Position numbers and translations under genes: made by a program. This document shows positions 45,579 through 53,348 of a stretch of DNA of 64,000 nt, in pieces. The notes beneath the pieces were generated by a model that ran no database searches, was not told the origin of the DNA, and was given only the letters and a program-made list of their open reading frames with translations. Source of the stretch: Actinomadura coerulea (lineage in GTDB: Bacteria > Actinomycetota > Actinomycetes > Streptosporangiales > Streptosporangiaceae); NCBI RefSeq assembly GCF_014208105.1, contig NZ_JACHMQ010000001.1, forward strand, positions 6,758,001-6,822,000, in the 5' to 3' direction. Positions within the stretch are counted from its first letter, which is position 1. Each line of letters opens with the position of its first letter.

Positions 45579-46780
45579 CGCCGCTCCTCGCTGCCGGGCA
45601 GCGGCAGGGTCGCCACCACGGCCGTCCCCTCCCGGGGAGCCGACTCGACGGTGAGCGCGCCGCCCAGCGCGCGGGCGCGGTCGCGCATCGCCCGCAGCCC
45701 GTAGCCGGTGCCCGCCCCGCTCTCCGGCGGGCGCCCGCCGACCGAAGCGGGGTCGAAGCCGCGCCCGTCGTCGAAGACGTCCAGCACCACCATGTCGTCA
45801 AGATAGGTCAGGGTGACCCCGACGTTCTCGGCGCCGGAGTGGCCGGCGGCGTTGCCCAGAGCGCCCTGGGCGATGCGCAGCAGCGCGACCTCGTGGTCGA
45901 CCGGGAGCTCGGCGGGGGACCCGGACACCTGGAAGCGGATCCGGGCGGCCGAACGCGCGTCCGCCGACTCGGTGATCCGGCGCAGGGCGTCCGGCAGGGA
46001 GGACCGCTGCAGGGCGGGCGGGACCAGCTCCCGCACGAAGTTGCGGGCCTCCTCCAGGTTCTCCGCGGCGGCCTGCTCGGCCTCCGCCAGCCGCCCCACC
46101 GCGGCGTCGCGGTCGCTGTCGAGGTCGCGGCGGGCGGCGCGCAGCAGCAGGATGATGCTGGACATCCCCTGGGCGAGCGTGTCGTGGATCTCGCGGGCCA
46201 GGCGCTCGCGCTCGGTGAGCCGCGCCGCGCCGGCCTCCGCCCGCAGGAGCCTCTCGCGGGTCCTGACCAGGTCCTCGATGAGCAGGCGGCGCTGCTCGCT
46301 CTCCCGGTAGAGCGCCTGGTAGGCGAGGGCCATGAGGGTGGCGACCGAGGCGCCGACGCTCGGGCCCAGCACCTCCGCCAGCGTGACCCCGCCGCCGTGC
46401 CAGGCCACCGCCCCGATCGCCGCGGCCGTCAGCAGCGCCACACCGGGCAGCGCGGCGGGCAGCGGCAGCAGGTGCAGGTAGAGGAAGAACAGCGGGAAGG
46501 CCAGCCAGACGAAGTCGGGGGAGGACATGGCCAGACCGGCCCAGGCCGCGGTGAGGAGCGCGAGCCACAGCCGGGCGGGCAGCGGGCGCGGGCGCCGGTC
46601 GTGCCGGGCCCAGACCACCCCGCCGGTGTAGAGGGCCCCGAGGGCGAGGCCGCCCGCGGCGATTCCCGCCCGCGCGTCGTGCAGCGTGCGGACCAGGGCG
46701 ATCGCGAGCAGTACCAGGAAGGTGCCGTGCACGGCCCAGCCGAGCAACCGCATCGCGGGCGAGAACAGATCGTTCGGCAT
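45575..46780 (-). CDS. HisKA_3-type sensor histidine kinase
   Basis: 401 residues from ATG at 46780. Six membrane segments in the first 165 residues (LVLLAIALVRTL, AAGGLALGALYTGGVVW, FVWLAFPLFFLYLHLLPL, VALLTAAAIGAVAW and others) without a sensor loop, then a coiled linker, the phospho-acceptor His in LAREIHDTLAQGM, and an ATPase domain ending YGLRAMRDRARALGG. Its intramembrane design and the ABC transporter beside it recall LiaS/BceS-like envelope stress sensing. Confidence 0.92.
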   Translation of the reverse strand: MPNDLFSPAMRLLGWAVHGTFLVLLAIALVRTLHDARAGIAAGGLALGALYTGGVVWARHDRRPRPLPARLWLALLTAAWAGLAMSSPDFVWLAFPLFFLYLHLLPLPAALPGVALLTAAAIGAVAWHGGGVTLAEVLGPSVGASVATLMALAYQALYRESEQRRLLIEDLVRTRERLLRAEAGAARLTERERLAREIHDTLAQGMSSIILLLRAARRDLDSDRDAAVGRLAEAEQAAAENLEEARNFVRELVPPALQRSSLPDALRRITESADARSAARIRFQVSGSPAELPVDHEVALLRIAQGALGNAAGHSGAENVGVTLTYLDDMVVLDVFDDGRGFDPASVGGRPPESGAGTGYGLRAMRDRARALGGALTVESAPREGTAVVATLPLPGSEERR

Positions 46781-46800
46781 TTCTCACTCACAGTAGGCGA

Positions 46801-46848
46801 CGGACGCCCGGGGCCGCATCGATCGAAAGGTTGAGGCCCCGGCGTCCG
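46801..46848. promoter_or_regulatory. long dyad in the divergent promoter region (1)
   Basis: CGGACGCCCGGGGCC (46801-46815) pairs with 46835-46848, a 14-bp stem with one bulged C and a 19-nt loop. It starts 21 bp from the kinase start. It could be an operator pair or an RNA structure in the kinase leader. Confidence 0.5.
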
Positions 46849-46863
46849 GAGGAAGGCGATCCG

Positions 46864-46894
46864 CCCGTCCCGGCGCACGATGTGCCGGGACGGG
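46864..46894. promoter_or_regulatory. dyad in the divergent promoter region (2)
   Basis: CCCGTCCCGG (46864-46873) and CCGGGACGGG (46885-46894) form a perfect 10-bp inverted repeat, with CAC/GTG pairing inside the loop. It lies 59 bp upstream of the permease start and is a candidate response-regulator site. Confidence 0.5.
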
Positions 46895-46952
46895 CCCGCG
46901 GCGCAGGCTGGGAACGTCGATTCCGGTTGATGAGTGGAACGGGGGCCCACCG

Positions 46953-48005
46953 GTGTTCGTGGCGCTGCGAGACCTGCGGTTCGCCAAGGGGCGGTTCGCG
47001 CTCATGGGGACGGTCGTGCTGCTCATAACGCTGCTGGTGACCATGCTCTCCGGGCTGACGGCCGGCCTGGCGCGCGACAGCGCCTCGGCCGTCGAGGACC
47101 TTCCCGCCGACCACGTCGTGTTCGCCGGAGAGGCGTCCTTCGCGGGGAGCCGGATCGACGAGGCGACGTCGCGGGCCTGGCAGCACGTCGCGGGAGTGAG
47201 GGCCGAGCCGCTCGGCATCTCGATGAGCCGGATGTCCTTCGGCCCGTCCGGGGCACGCGGAGCACCGGCCGCGCTCTTCGGCGTCGCTCCGGGAGACCGG
47301 GCGCGCCCGCCCGCGCGCGGCCGGATCGTGCTGTCGGCGGAACTGGCCGAGAGCACCGGACTGGCGGCCGGCGACAGGGTCGACGTCCTCGGCCACCGGT
47401 TCACCGTGGCCGGTGCGGGCGGCGCGTCGTCCTACAGCCACACGCCGGTCGCCTGGATCGGGATCGAGGACTGGCGCGCCCTCGAACCGTCCGGCGGCCC
47501 CGCCGCGACCGTCCTGCTGCTGCGCGAGACCGGGCGTCCCGACCTGGGCGCGGCCGACCGGCGGCTCGGCACCACCACCCTTGCCCGGGGGGACGCCAAG
47601 TCCGCGATCCCGTCCTTCTCCTCCGAGAACGGGTCGCTGCAACTCATGCGGGGGTTCCTGTTCGCGATCTCGGCCCTGGTCATCGGCGCGTTCTTCACGG
47701 TCTGGACGATCCAGCGCCGCGGTGACGTGGCCGTGCTGAAGGCGCTCGGCGCGAGCACCGGCTACCTGCTGCGCGACGCGCTCGCCCAGGCCGTGCTGGT
47801 CCTGCTGGCCGGGGCCGGGCTCGGCGGCGCCGCCGGCGGGCTGGCGGGGCTCGCGATCGGGGACCGGGTCCCGTTCGTCGTCTCGGCCGCCACCACCGCG
47901 CTGCCCGTCGCGGTGATGATCGTGCTCGGGGCGGCCGGCGCCGCGCTCGCCATCCGCAAGATCACCTCTGTCGACCCGCTGACCGCGCTGGGAGCCGCAC
48001 GATGA
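46953..48005 (+). CDS. FtsX/MacB-type ABC transporter permease
   Basis: 350 residues from GTG at 46953. One N-terminal helix (ALMGTVVLLITLLVTMLSG), an extracytoplasmic domain of about 190 residues, then three helices (LFAISALVIGAFFTVWTI, ALAQAVLVLLAGAGLGG, TALPVAVMIVLGAAGAALAI) ending SVDPLTALGAAR. This is the four-helix FtsX topology with the coupling segment RRGDVAVLKALGAST. Such transporters extract or flip envelope compounds or move antimicrobial peptides. ATGA overlap (48002-48005) couples it to the ATPase gene; a two-component system diverges from it. Confidence 0.9.
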   Translation: MFVALRDLRFAKGRFALMGTVVLLITLLVTMLSGLTAGLARDSASAVEDLPADHVVFAGEASFAGSRIDEATSRAWQHVAGVRAEPLGISMSRMSFGPSGARGAPAALFGVAPGDRARPPARGRIVLSAELAESTGLAAGDRVDVLGHRFTVAGAGGASSYSHTPVAWIGIEDWRALEPSGGPAATVLLLRETGRPDLGAADRRLGTTTLARGDAKSAIPSFSSENGSLQLMRGFLFAISALVIGAFFTVWTIQRRGDVAVLKALGASTGYLLRDALAQAVLVLLAGAGLGGAAGGLAGLAIGDRVPFVVSAATTALPVAVMIVLGAAGAALAIRKITSVDPLTALGAAR

Positions 48006-48697
48006 GCCTGGCCCTCACCGACGTCGTCCTGACCTATCCCGACGGGGACCGCACCCTGACCGCGCTCGACCGGGTGAACCTGGCGGTCGGGCCCGGCGAG
48101 TTCGCCGCGGTCGCCGGCCCCTCCGGATCCGGGAAGTCGAGCCTGCTGGCCGTCGCCGCCACGCTCGTCACGCCCGGCTCCGGGACGGTGTCGGTGGCGG
48201 GCCGGGACACCGCCGGGCTGCGTCCCGCCGAACGGACCCGGCTGCGCCGCGACCACATCGGCATCGTCTTCCAGCAGCCCAACCTGCCGGCCTCGCTGAC
48301 GGCCCTCGACCAGCTGACGGTGATGGCGCACATGGCCGGCCGGTCGCCGCGGCGCGCCGCCGGCCGGGCCCGCGCACTGCTGGCCGCCGTCGACCTCGCG
48401 GGCCTGGAGCACAAGCGGCCGCACCAGATGTCGGGCGGCGAGCGCCAGCGCGTGAACATCGCCCGCGCCCTGATGAACGGCCCGGAGGTGCTGCTCGTGG
48501 ACGAGCCCACCAGCGCCCTGGACCATGTCCGCGGCGAGCAGGTCGTCACGCTGCTCGACCGCCTCACCCGCGACCGGGGCCTGGCCACGGTCATGGTCAC
48601 CCACGACCTGGCGAGGCTCGCCGCCGCCGACCGCGTCTACTCCATGACCGACGGCCGCCTCTCCGAGGGCGCCCCCGCCGGCGGTCAGCCTCGGTAG
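48002..48697 (+). CDS. ABC transporter ATP-binding protein (LolD/MacB type)
   Basis: 231 residues from ATG at 48002, overlapping the permease stop. Walker A AGPSGSGKSS (residues 40-49), Q-loop FQQPNL, signature MSGGERQRV, Walker B VLLVDEPTSALD and H-loop MVTHD are all intact. It powers the FtsX-type permease. Its last 13 bp overlap the end of the minus-strand flavoprotein gene, leaving no room for a terminator between them. Confidence 0.93.
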   Translation: MSLALTDVVLTYPDGDRTLTALDRVNLAVGPGEFAAVAGPSGSGKSSLLAVAATLVTPGSGTVSVAGRDTAGLRPAERTRLRRDHIGIVFQQPNLPASLTALDQLTVMAHMAGRSPRRAAGRARALLAAVDLAGLEHKRPHQMSGGERQRVNIARALMNGPEVLLVDEPTSALDHVRGEQVVTLLDRLTRDRGLATVMVTHDLARLAAADRVYSMTDGRLSEGAPAGGQPR

Positions 48698-50100
48698 GTC
48701 TCCAGGAGGCGGAGCCAGACCTCGCTGACGGTCGGGTAGGACGGGACGGCGTGCCAGAGGCGGGAGAGGGGGACCTCGGCGGTGACCGCGACGGTGGCGG
48801 AGTGGAGCAGCTCGGCCACGCCCGCCCCGACGAAGGTGACGCCGAGGAGCGTCTCGCGGTCCAGGTCGACCACCGCGCGGGCGCGGCCCTGGTAGCCGTC
48901 GGCGTACAGCGAGGCCCCGGAGACGTTTCCGAGCTCGTAGTCGACCGCCCGCACCCGGCGCCCCTCCCGGGTCGCCTCCTCCAGGGTGGGGCCGACGGCC
49001 GCGACCTCGGGGTCGGTGAAGACGACCTGCGGGACCGCCCGCTCGTCGGCGGTGGCGACGCTGCGTCCCCAGGCCGCGGTGTCGAGGGGGCGCCCGGCGG
49101 CGCGGTCGGCGATCACCGTGCCGAAGATCCGGCCCTGGTACTTGCCCTGGTGGGTCAGCAGCGCGCGGCCGTTGACGTCCCCGGCCGCGTACAGCCACTC
49201 GCCGGGCACGCCGACCGCCAGGCCCGTGGAGTCGACCTGGATCGGCCGGCCCGGGGCCAGCCCCACCGTGTCCAGCCCGAGGTCGCCGGTGGCGGGGGTG
49301 CGGCCGGTGGCGAACAGGACCTCGTCGGCCGTGACGGTGCCGCCGCCGTCCAGGGTGAGCGTCACCGGTCCGTCCCGGCGGACACCGGTGACCGACGTTC
49401 CGAAGCGCAGGTCGACGCCGGCCGCGCGCAGGCCCTCGGCCACGAACTCGCCGGCGAACGGCTCCACGCGCGGCAGCAGGCGCGACCCGCGCACCAGCTG
49501 CACCACCTCGCTGCCGAGAGCCCGCCAGGCGGTGGCCATCTCGCAGGCCACCACGCCGCCGCCGACGACCGCCAGCCGCGGCGGCACCCGCTCGGAGGAG
49601 GTCGCCTCGCGGCTCGTCCACGGGCGCACCTCGTCCAGGCCCGGCAGGCCGGGCAGGGCGGCGCGGGTACCGGTGCACACCGCGACGGCGTGGCGGGCGG
49701 TCAGGACCCGCCGCCCGCCGTCGGGGGTCTGCACCGCGACGCGCTTCGGCCCGTCCAGCCGCCCGTGGCCGCGGACCAGGACGAGTCCGGACCCGTTCAG
49801 CCACTCGACCTGGCCGTCGTCCTTCCAGTGCGAGGTGAACTCGTCCCGTCGCCTGAGGACCGCCTCGGCGTCCAGCGGCCCGGTCACCGCCTCGCGGGCG
49901 CCGGCCAGCCGCCCCGCCTCCGCCAGTGCGGCGGCCGGGCGCAGCAGCGCCTTGCTGGGCATGCAGGCCCAGTACGAGCACTCCCCGCCGACCAGTTCGC
50001 TCTCCACCACCGCCACGCTGAGCCCGCCGGCGTGCGCCCGTTCGGCCAGGTTCTCGCCCGTCGGCCCGGCCCCCACCACCACGACATCGAACTCGTCCAT
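48685..50100 (-). CDS. FAD-dependent pyridine-nucleotide disulfide oxidoreductase-type flavoprotein
   Basis: 471 residues from ATG at 50100. The FAD site is VVVVGAGPTGENLAERA; the redox pair C-x4-C is Cys41 and Cys46 in GGECSYWACMPSK; the NAD(P) site is LAVVGGGVVACEMA; the second FAD motif is WLYAAGDVNG. The C-terminal interface reads PSYPTVSEVW: the usual catalytic HPT His is Tyr, as in mercuric reductases and soluble transhydrogenases rather than glutathione reductase or lipoamide dehydrogenase. Physiological substrate unknown. It diverges from a cation efflux gene, which makes a metal link possible. Confidence 0.88.
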   Translation of the reverse strand: MDEFDVVVVGAGPTGENLAERAHAGGLSVAVVESELVGGECSYWACMPSKALLRPAAALAEAGRLAGAREAVTGPLDAEAVLRRRDEFTSHWKDDGQVEWLNGSGLVLVRGHGRLDGPKRVAVQTPDGGRRVLTARHAVAVCTGTRAALPGLPGLDEVRPWTSREATSSERVPPRLAVVGGGVVACEMATAWRALGSEVVQLVRGSRLLPRVEPFAGEFVAEGLRAAGVDLRFGTSVTGVRRDGPVTLTLDGGGTVTADEVLFATGRTPATGDLGLDTVGLAPGRPIQVDSTGLAVGVPGEWLYAAGDVNGRALLTHQGKYQGRIFGTVIADRAAGRPLDTAAWGRSVATADERAVPQVVFTDPEVAAVGPTLEEATREGRRVRAVDYELGNVSGASLYADGYQGRARAVVDLDRETLLGVTFVGAGVAELLHSATVAVTAEVPLSRLWHAVPSYPTVSEVWLRLLETYRG

Positions 50101-50274
50101 GCCCCCAGCCCTTCCGGTCGGCCGCGGTCCCGTCGACTCGGATCCTCCCGGACACCGCGGCGTTCGGCGGGCTCCCCCGCCGCCGTCAATGATCGCAAAC
50201 CGGGGAGGACCGGTTCTCCCGAGGCCCCGCCGTTCTGCTACAAGTGTGGTTGCCGCCGCACGACAGGGGAGCCC

Positions 50275-51195
50275 GTGAGCGCCGAAGGCAGTACCAAGGC
50301 CGTCATCACCGCGCTGGCCGCGAACCTGGGGATCGCGGTCACCAAGTTCGTGGCGTTCGCGCTGACGGGTTCGTCGTCGATGCTGGCGGAGGCGATCCAC
50401 TCGGTGGCCGACTCCAGCAACCAGGCGCTGCTGCTGATCGGCGGGAGGCGCGCGCAGCGGGACGCGACCGAGGAGCACCCGTTCGGATACGGGCGGGAGC
50501 GCTACATCTACGCCTTCCTGGTGGCGATCGTCCTGTTCAGCCTGGGCGGGCTGTTCGCGCTGTACGAGGCCTGGCACAAGATCAGCGATCCGCATCCGAT
50601 CGAGGAGTGGCAGTGGGTGCCCATCGCCGTCCTGCTGGTGGCGATCGCGCTGGAGGGGGCGGCGCTGCGCACCGCGGTCCGGGAGTCGAACCGCAGCCGC
50701 GGACGGGCGAGCTGGGTGCAGTTCGTCCGCCGGTCCAAGTCGCCGGAGCTGCCGGTGATCCTGCTGGAGGACACCGGGGCCCTCGCCGGGCTGGTGTTCG
50801 CGCTCGCGGGCGTCGGCCTGACCCTGATCACCGGCGACGGCGTCTGGGACGGGATCGGCACCGCCGCGATCGGCGTGCTGCTGGCGGCCATCGCGATCGT
50901 GCTGGCCATGGAGGTCAAGAGCCTGCTCGTCGGGGAGTCCGCGACCCCCGAGCACCTGCGGCTGATCAGGAAGGCGATCGTGGAGGGCCGCGACGTCCCC
51001 GCGGTGATCCACATGCGCACGATGCACCTCGGGCCGGACGAGCTGCTCGTGGCCGCGAAGATCGCTGTGGACCTCCAGGACGACGCGCGGGAGGTCGCCG
51101 ACGCGATCAACGACGCCGAGGCCCGCATCCGCGCGGCGGTCCCGATCGCCCGGCTCGTCTATCTCGAACCGGACGTGCTGCGGAAGGAGGGCTGA
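50275..51195 (+). CDS. cation diffusion facilitator family transporter
   Basis: 306 residues from GTG at 50275, behind AGGGGAG (50265-50271). Six membrane helices: the first pair includes the metal-binding H-x-x-x-D in AEAIHSVADSSNQ, and a matching site EDTGALAG lies in helix V. FGYGRERYIYAFLVAI is the conserved loop and helix III. A short C-terminal cytoplasmic domain ends the protein (MHLGPDELLVAAKIAV). Members exchange divalent metals (Zn, Fe, Mn) for protons. An in-frame BlaI-type gene follows 5 bp later. Confidence 0.92.
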   Translation: MSAEGSTKAVITALAANLGIAVTKFVAFALTGSSSMLAEAIHSVADSSNQALLLIGGRRAQRDATEEHPFGYGRERYIYAFLVAIVLFSLGGLFALYEAWHKISDPHPIEEWQWVPIAVLLVAIALEGAALRTAVRESNRSRGRASWVQFVRRSKSPELPVILLEDTGALAGLVFALAGVGLTLITGDGVWDGIGTAAIGVLLAAIAIVLAMEVKSLLVGESATPEHLRLIRKAIVEGRDVPAVIHMRTMHLGPDELLVAAKIAVDLQDDAREVADAINDAEARIRAAVPIARLVYLEPDVLRKEG

Positions 51196-51200
51196 GGGCC

Positions 51201-51563
51201 GTGTCGCGCAGGCCCCTCGGGCAGCTGGAGGCGGAGGTGCTCGCCGCGCTGGCCGGGCTCGGCGGGGCGGCCGGCACCGCCGAGCTGGTGGAGCGGCTGG
51301 ACGGTGACCCCGCCTACACGACGGTGAACACCATCCTGCACCGGCTGCACGACAAGAAGCTTGTCACCCGCGACCGGGCGGGCCGGCACTACCGGTACCG
51401 GCTCGCCGTCGACGAGTCCGAGCTGGTGGCGGGGCGCATGCGCGACCATCTGCGGCACGCCAGCGACCCGGGGAACGTGCTGAACCGGTTCGCGCGGTCG
51501 CTCAGCGCCGAGGAGGCGCGCAAGCTGCGCGAGTTCCTCGACCCGCCGGAGGCCGGCGGGTGA
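51201..51563 (+). CDS. BlaI/MecI-family repressor
   Basis: 120 residues from GTG at 51201, 5 bp after the transporter gene; GGAGG lies at 51186-51190. The winged helix is complete (LEAEVLAALAGLGGAAGTAE, TTVNTILHRLHDKKLVTRD, GRHYRYRLAVDESE), followed by a dimer segment (NRFARSLSAEEARKLREFL). A GTG overlapping its stop begins an M56-like peptidase that is broken off after 15 codons, so this repressor has lost its usual protease. It may now be constitutive or controlled otherwise. Confidence 0.88.
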   Translation: MSRRPLGQLEAEVLAALAGLGGAAGTAELVERLDGDPAYTTVNTILHRLHDKKLVTRDRAGRHYRYRLAVDESELVAGRMRDHLRHASDPGNVLNRFARSLSAEEARKLREFLDPPEAGG

Positions 51564-51604
51564 ACTGGTTCACCTTCCTGCCCCTCGCCATCATGCTGAC
51601 GCTA
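51560..51604 (+). pseudogene. 5' stump of an M56-like membrane peptidase
   Basis: From GTG at 51560 (GTGA overlap with the BlaI stop) the frame reads NWFTFLPLAIMLTL, the start of a first membrane helix like those of M56 proteins, then turns at about 51602-51606 into sequence that is the antisense of another gene. Gene order (BlaI then overlapping M56) matches the intact pair at 40928-42237. Identification rests on position plus 15 codons. Confidence 0.5.
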
Positions 51605-51784
51605 GATCGTGACCCCCGGCGGCAGCGGCCTGCCGAGGATCCGCTCGAACAGGCCGGCCTTGCCCGCCTCGTCCTCGAAGGGCAGGACGTTCAGGCGGGA
51701 GGTGAGCTCGGTGGCCCGCAGGACCCTCTCGGCCATGGCCTGGAACTCGGCGCTGCGGATGCGCATGAGGTGGTCGCCGGGCAT
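51602..51784 (-). pseudogene. N-terminal fragment of a sugar O-acetyltransferase (LacA/Maa-like)
   Basis: 60 residues from ATG at 51784 (AAAGGAT upstream). It reads RIRSAEFQAMAERVLRATEL, SRLNVLPFEDEAGKAGLFER and ILGRPLPPGVTI, the N-terminal cap of maltose/galactoside O-acetyltransferases, whose chain normally continues YPPF and the hexapeptide helix. A TAG follows directly, formed at the breakpoint near 51604. The catalytic domain is gone, so no acetylation is possible. The LysR gene upstream on the same strand may have controlled it. Confidence 0.65.
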
Positions 51785-51826
51785 GCCGCGATCCTTTCTG
51801 GTGGGACGGTGTACTGGTGGAGCCGG

Positions 51827-52774
51827 TCAGTCGGCCTTCGTCAGGCGCGTCCCCGCCCACGACGGGAGCCAGACCGTGCCAGGAAGCCTCGGCAGGCCCG
51901 CGAGGTAGGCGGTGATCCCGCGGAGTTCCGGATGCGGACCGCTTCTCGGCAGCATGAGCGAGAGCGGGTACGCGATGGTCGGATCCACGATGGGGATGCG
52001 GCGCAGATCGTGGCTCGTGGGCCAGAGGTACCGGTCGCGCGCTCCGACGAGGGTCGCCACGTCCGCGGAGTCCGCGAGGGTGTCGAGGAGCACCTGGTCT
52101 CCGAAGTGCGGGCCCGCCGCGTCGATGCGCAGGTCGAACCCGGTGGCGAGCTGGTCGTAGAACTCTCCCCATTCGCTCCGCGGCGCGATGCCCGGCACCC
52201 AGATCCGGTGCCCGCGAAGCCGCGGCGGCGTCAGTTTCCGCGCGGAGGCGAGCGGATGCCTCGGGCCGACGAGGAGCTCCAGCGGGGAGTCGAACGCGCG
52301 GACCATCCGCACGCCCGGAGGCAGGGCGGCCGGGTCGGTGACGGTACGGAACGAGGCGTCGACATCGCCCGCCTCGACGGCGGCGACCGCCGCGCGCGGG
52401 TCGTCGACCCTGAGGGTCACGAGGTCGAGGTCGGTCCCGGGACGCGACCGCCAGTACTCGTGCAGGACGACGGCCTGGGCGCTCCGGAAGCCGAGGACGT
52501 CGATCCGCGGCGCCCGGGAGCCCGGCCTGACGGCGGCGACGGCGCGGTCGACGCCCGCGACGGCGCTGCGCGCGTGGGGGAGGAACGCCTGGCCGTCGAG
52601 CGTCAGCTCCACCCCGCGGGCGGTCCGCGTGAACAGCCGGACCTCCAGCTCGCGCTCCAGGGCGGCGATCCGCTTGGAGACCGCCTGCTGCGTCACGCCG
52701 AGTTCGTCGGCCGCGTACCGCAACTGCCCGAGCTCGGCCGCCCGGACGAACGATCGCAGTGCCTCGGTGTCCAC
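51827..52774 (-). CDS. LysR-family regulator
   Basis: 315 residues from GTG at 52774. The N-terminal winged helix (LRSFVRAAELGQLRYAADEL, GVTQQAVSKRIAALERELEV) is followed by the periplasmic-binding-like effector domain (RIDVLGFRSAQAVV, LELLVGPRHPLAS, DLATLVGA-like segment near 270). The length is normal and complete. It is 42 bp upstream of, and co-directional with, the truncated sugar acetyltransferase, so its former target may be lost. Confidence 0.92.
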   Translation of the reverse strand: MDTEALRSFVRAAELGQLRYAADELGVTQQAVSKRIAALERELEVRLFTRTARGVELTLDGQAFLPHARSAVAGVDRAVAAVRPGSRAPRIDVLGFRSAQAVVLHEYWRSRPGTDLDLVTLRVDDPRAAVAAVEAGDVDASFRTVTDPAALPPGVRMVRAFDSPLELLVGPRHPLASARKLTPPRLRGHRIWVPGIAPRSEWGEFYDQLATGFDLRIDAAGPHFGDQVLLDTLADSADVATLVGARDRYLWPTSHDLRRIPIVDPTIAYPLSLMLPRSGPHPELRGITAYLAGLPRLPGTVWLPSWAGTRLTKAD

Positions 52775-52862
52775 CGCTTCACCCTAGGCGCGCACAACCG
52801 ACCGTTGTGTCGCCCCGTCGACCGGTTGTCCGACCGCTCTCCAGCGAGCCGGCGGCCGGAGT

Positions 52863-53348
52863 TCAGCTGTTCAGGACCTGGGGGCTGAGCTGCTTGAGGT
52901 GGGCGTTGGCCCAGCGCATCTGCCGGAGGGTGTCGGGATGGCAGCGCTCGGTCAGACTCAGCAGCTCGGTGTCGCGGCGGGCCTGGGCCGCCTGGGCGAT
53001 CATCTCCCAGTCGAGGGAGACGCCGGCGGCCTGGACGTGGATGTGCCGCAGGTCGTGCAGGAGCAGCATGCCGGGCGTGCTGCGGTGCTTGACCAGCTCA
53101 CTCCTCTTCTCCCGGAGTCTCGCGCCCAGCCCGGTCTCCAGGGCGTGCCCGGTGCCGAGCCGGGCACCGTACCGGCCGCCGATCTCGGCGAGTTCGCGCA
53201 GATGCCGCTGGGACCAGGCGGACAGGTCCCGGGCCACGTGGTGGATCTCGTGTTCGCTGACGTGGCGTTCGGAGACGCGCAGCAGATCCTGGGCGAGACC
53301 GCGTTCGCCGTGGTGCAGCGCCCGCAGGGCGAGACCGATCCTGTTCAT
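52863..53348 (-). CDS. helical protein encoded with a molybdopterin oxidoreductase
   Basis: 161 residues from ATG at 53348, overlapping the oxidoreductase stop (ATGA). It is nearly all helical with paired His and Glu residues (SERHVSEHEIHHVARDL, WSQRHLRELAEIG, LLLHDLRHIHVQAAG), like a four-helix ferritin or hemerythrin-type bundle that could bind metal. No named family is certain. Tight coupling to the oxidoreductase gene suggests an accessory, maturation or electron-transfer role for that enzyme. Confidence 0.75.
   Translation of the reverse strand: MNRIGLALRALHHGERGLAQDLLRVSERHVSEHEIHHVARDLSAWSQRHLRELAEIGGRYGARLGTGHALETGLGARLREKRSELVKHRSTPGMLLLHDLRHIHVQAAGVSLDWEMIAQAAQARRDTELLSLTERCHPDTLRQMRWANAHLKQLSPQVLNS

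Noticed and set aside
51560..52888. 442-codon frame beginning like an M56 peptidase
   Set aside because: Only the first 15 codons look real; the rest is antisense to the acetyltransferase fragment and the LysR gene.
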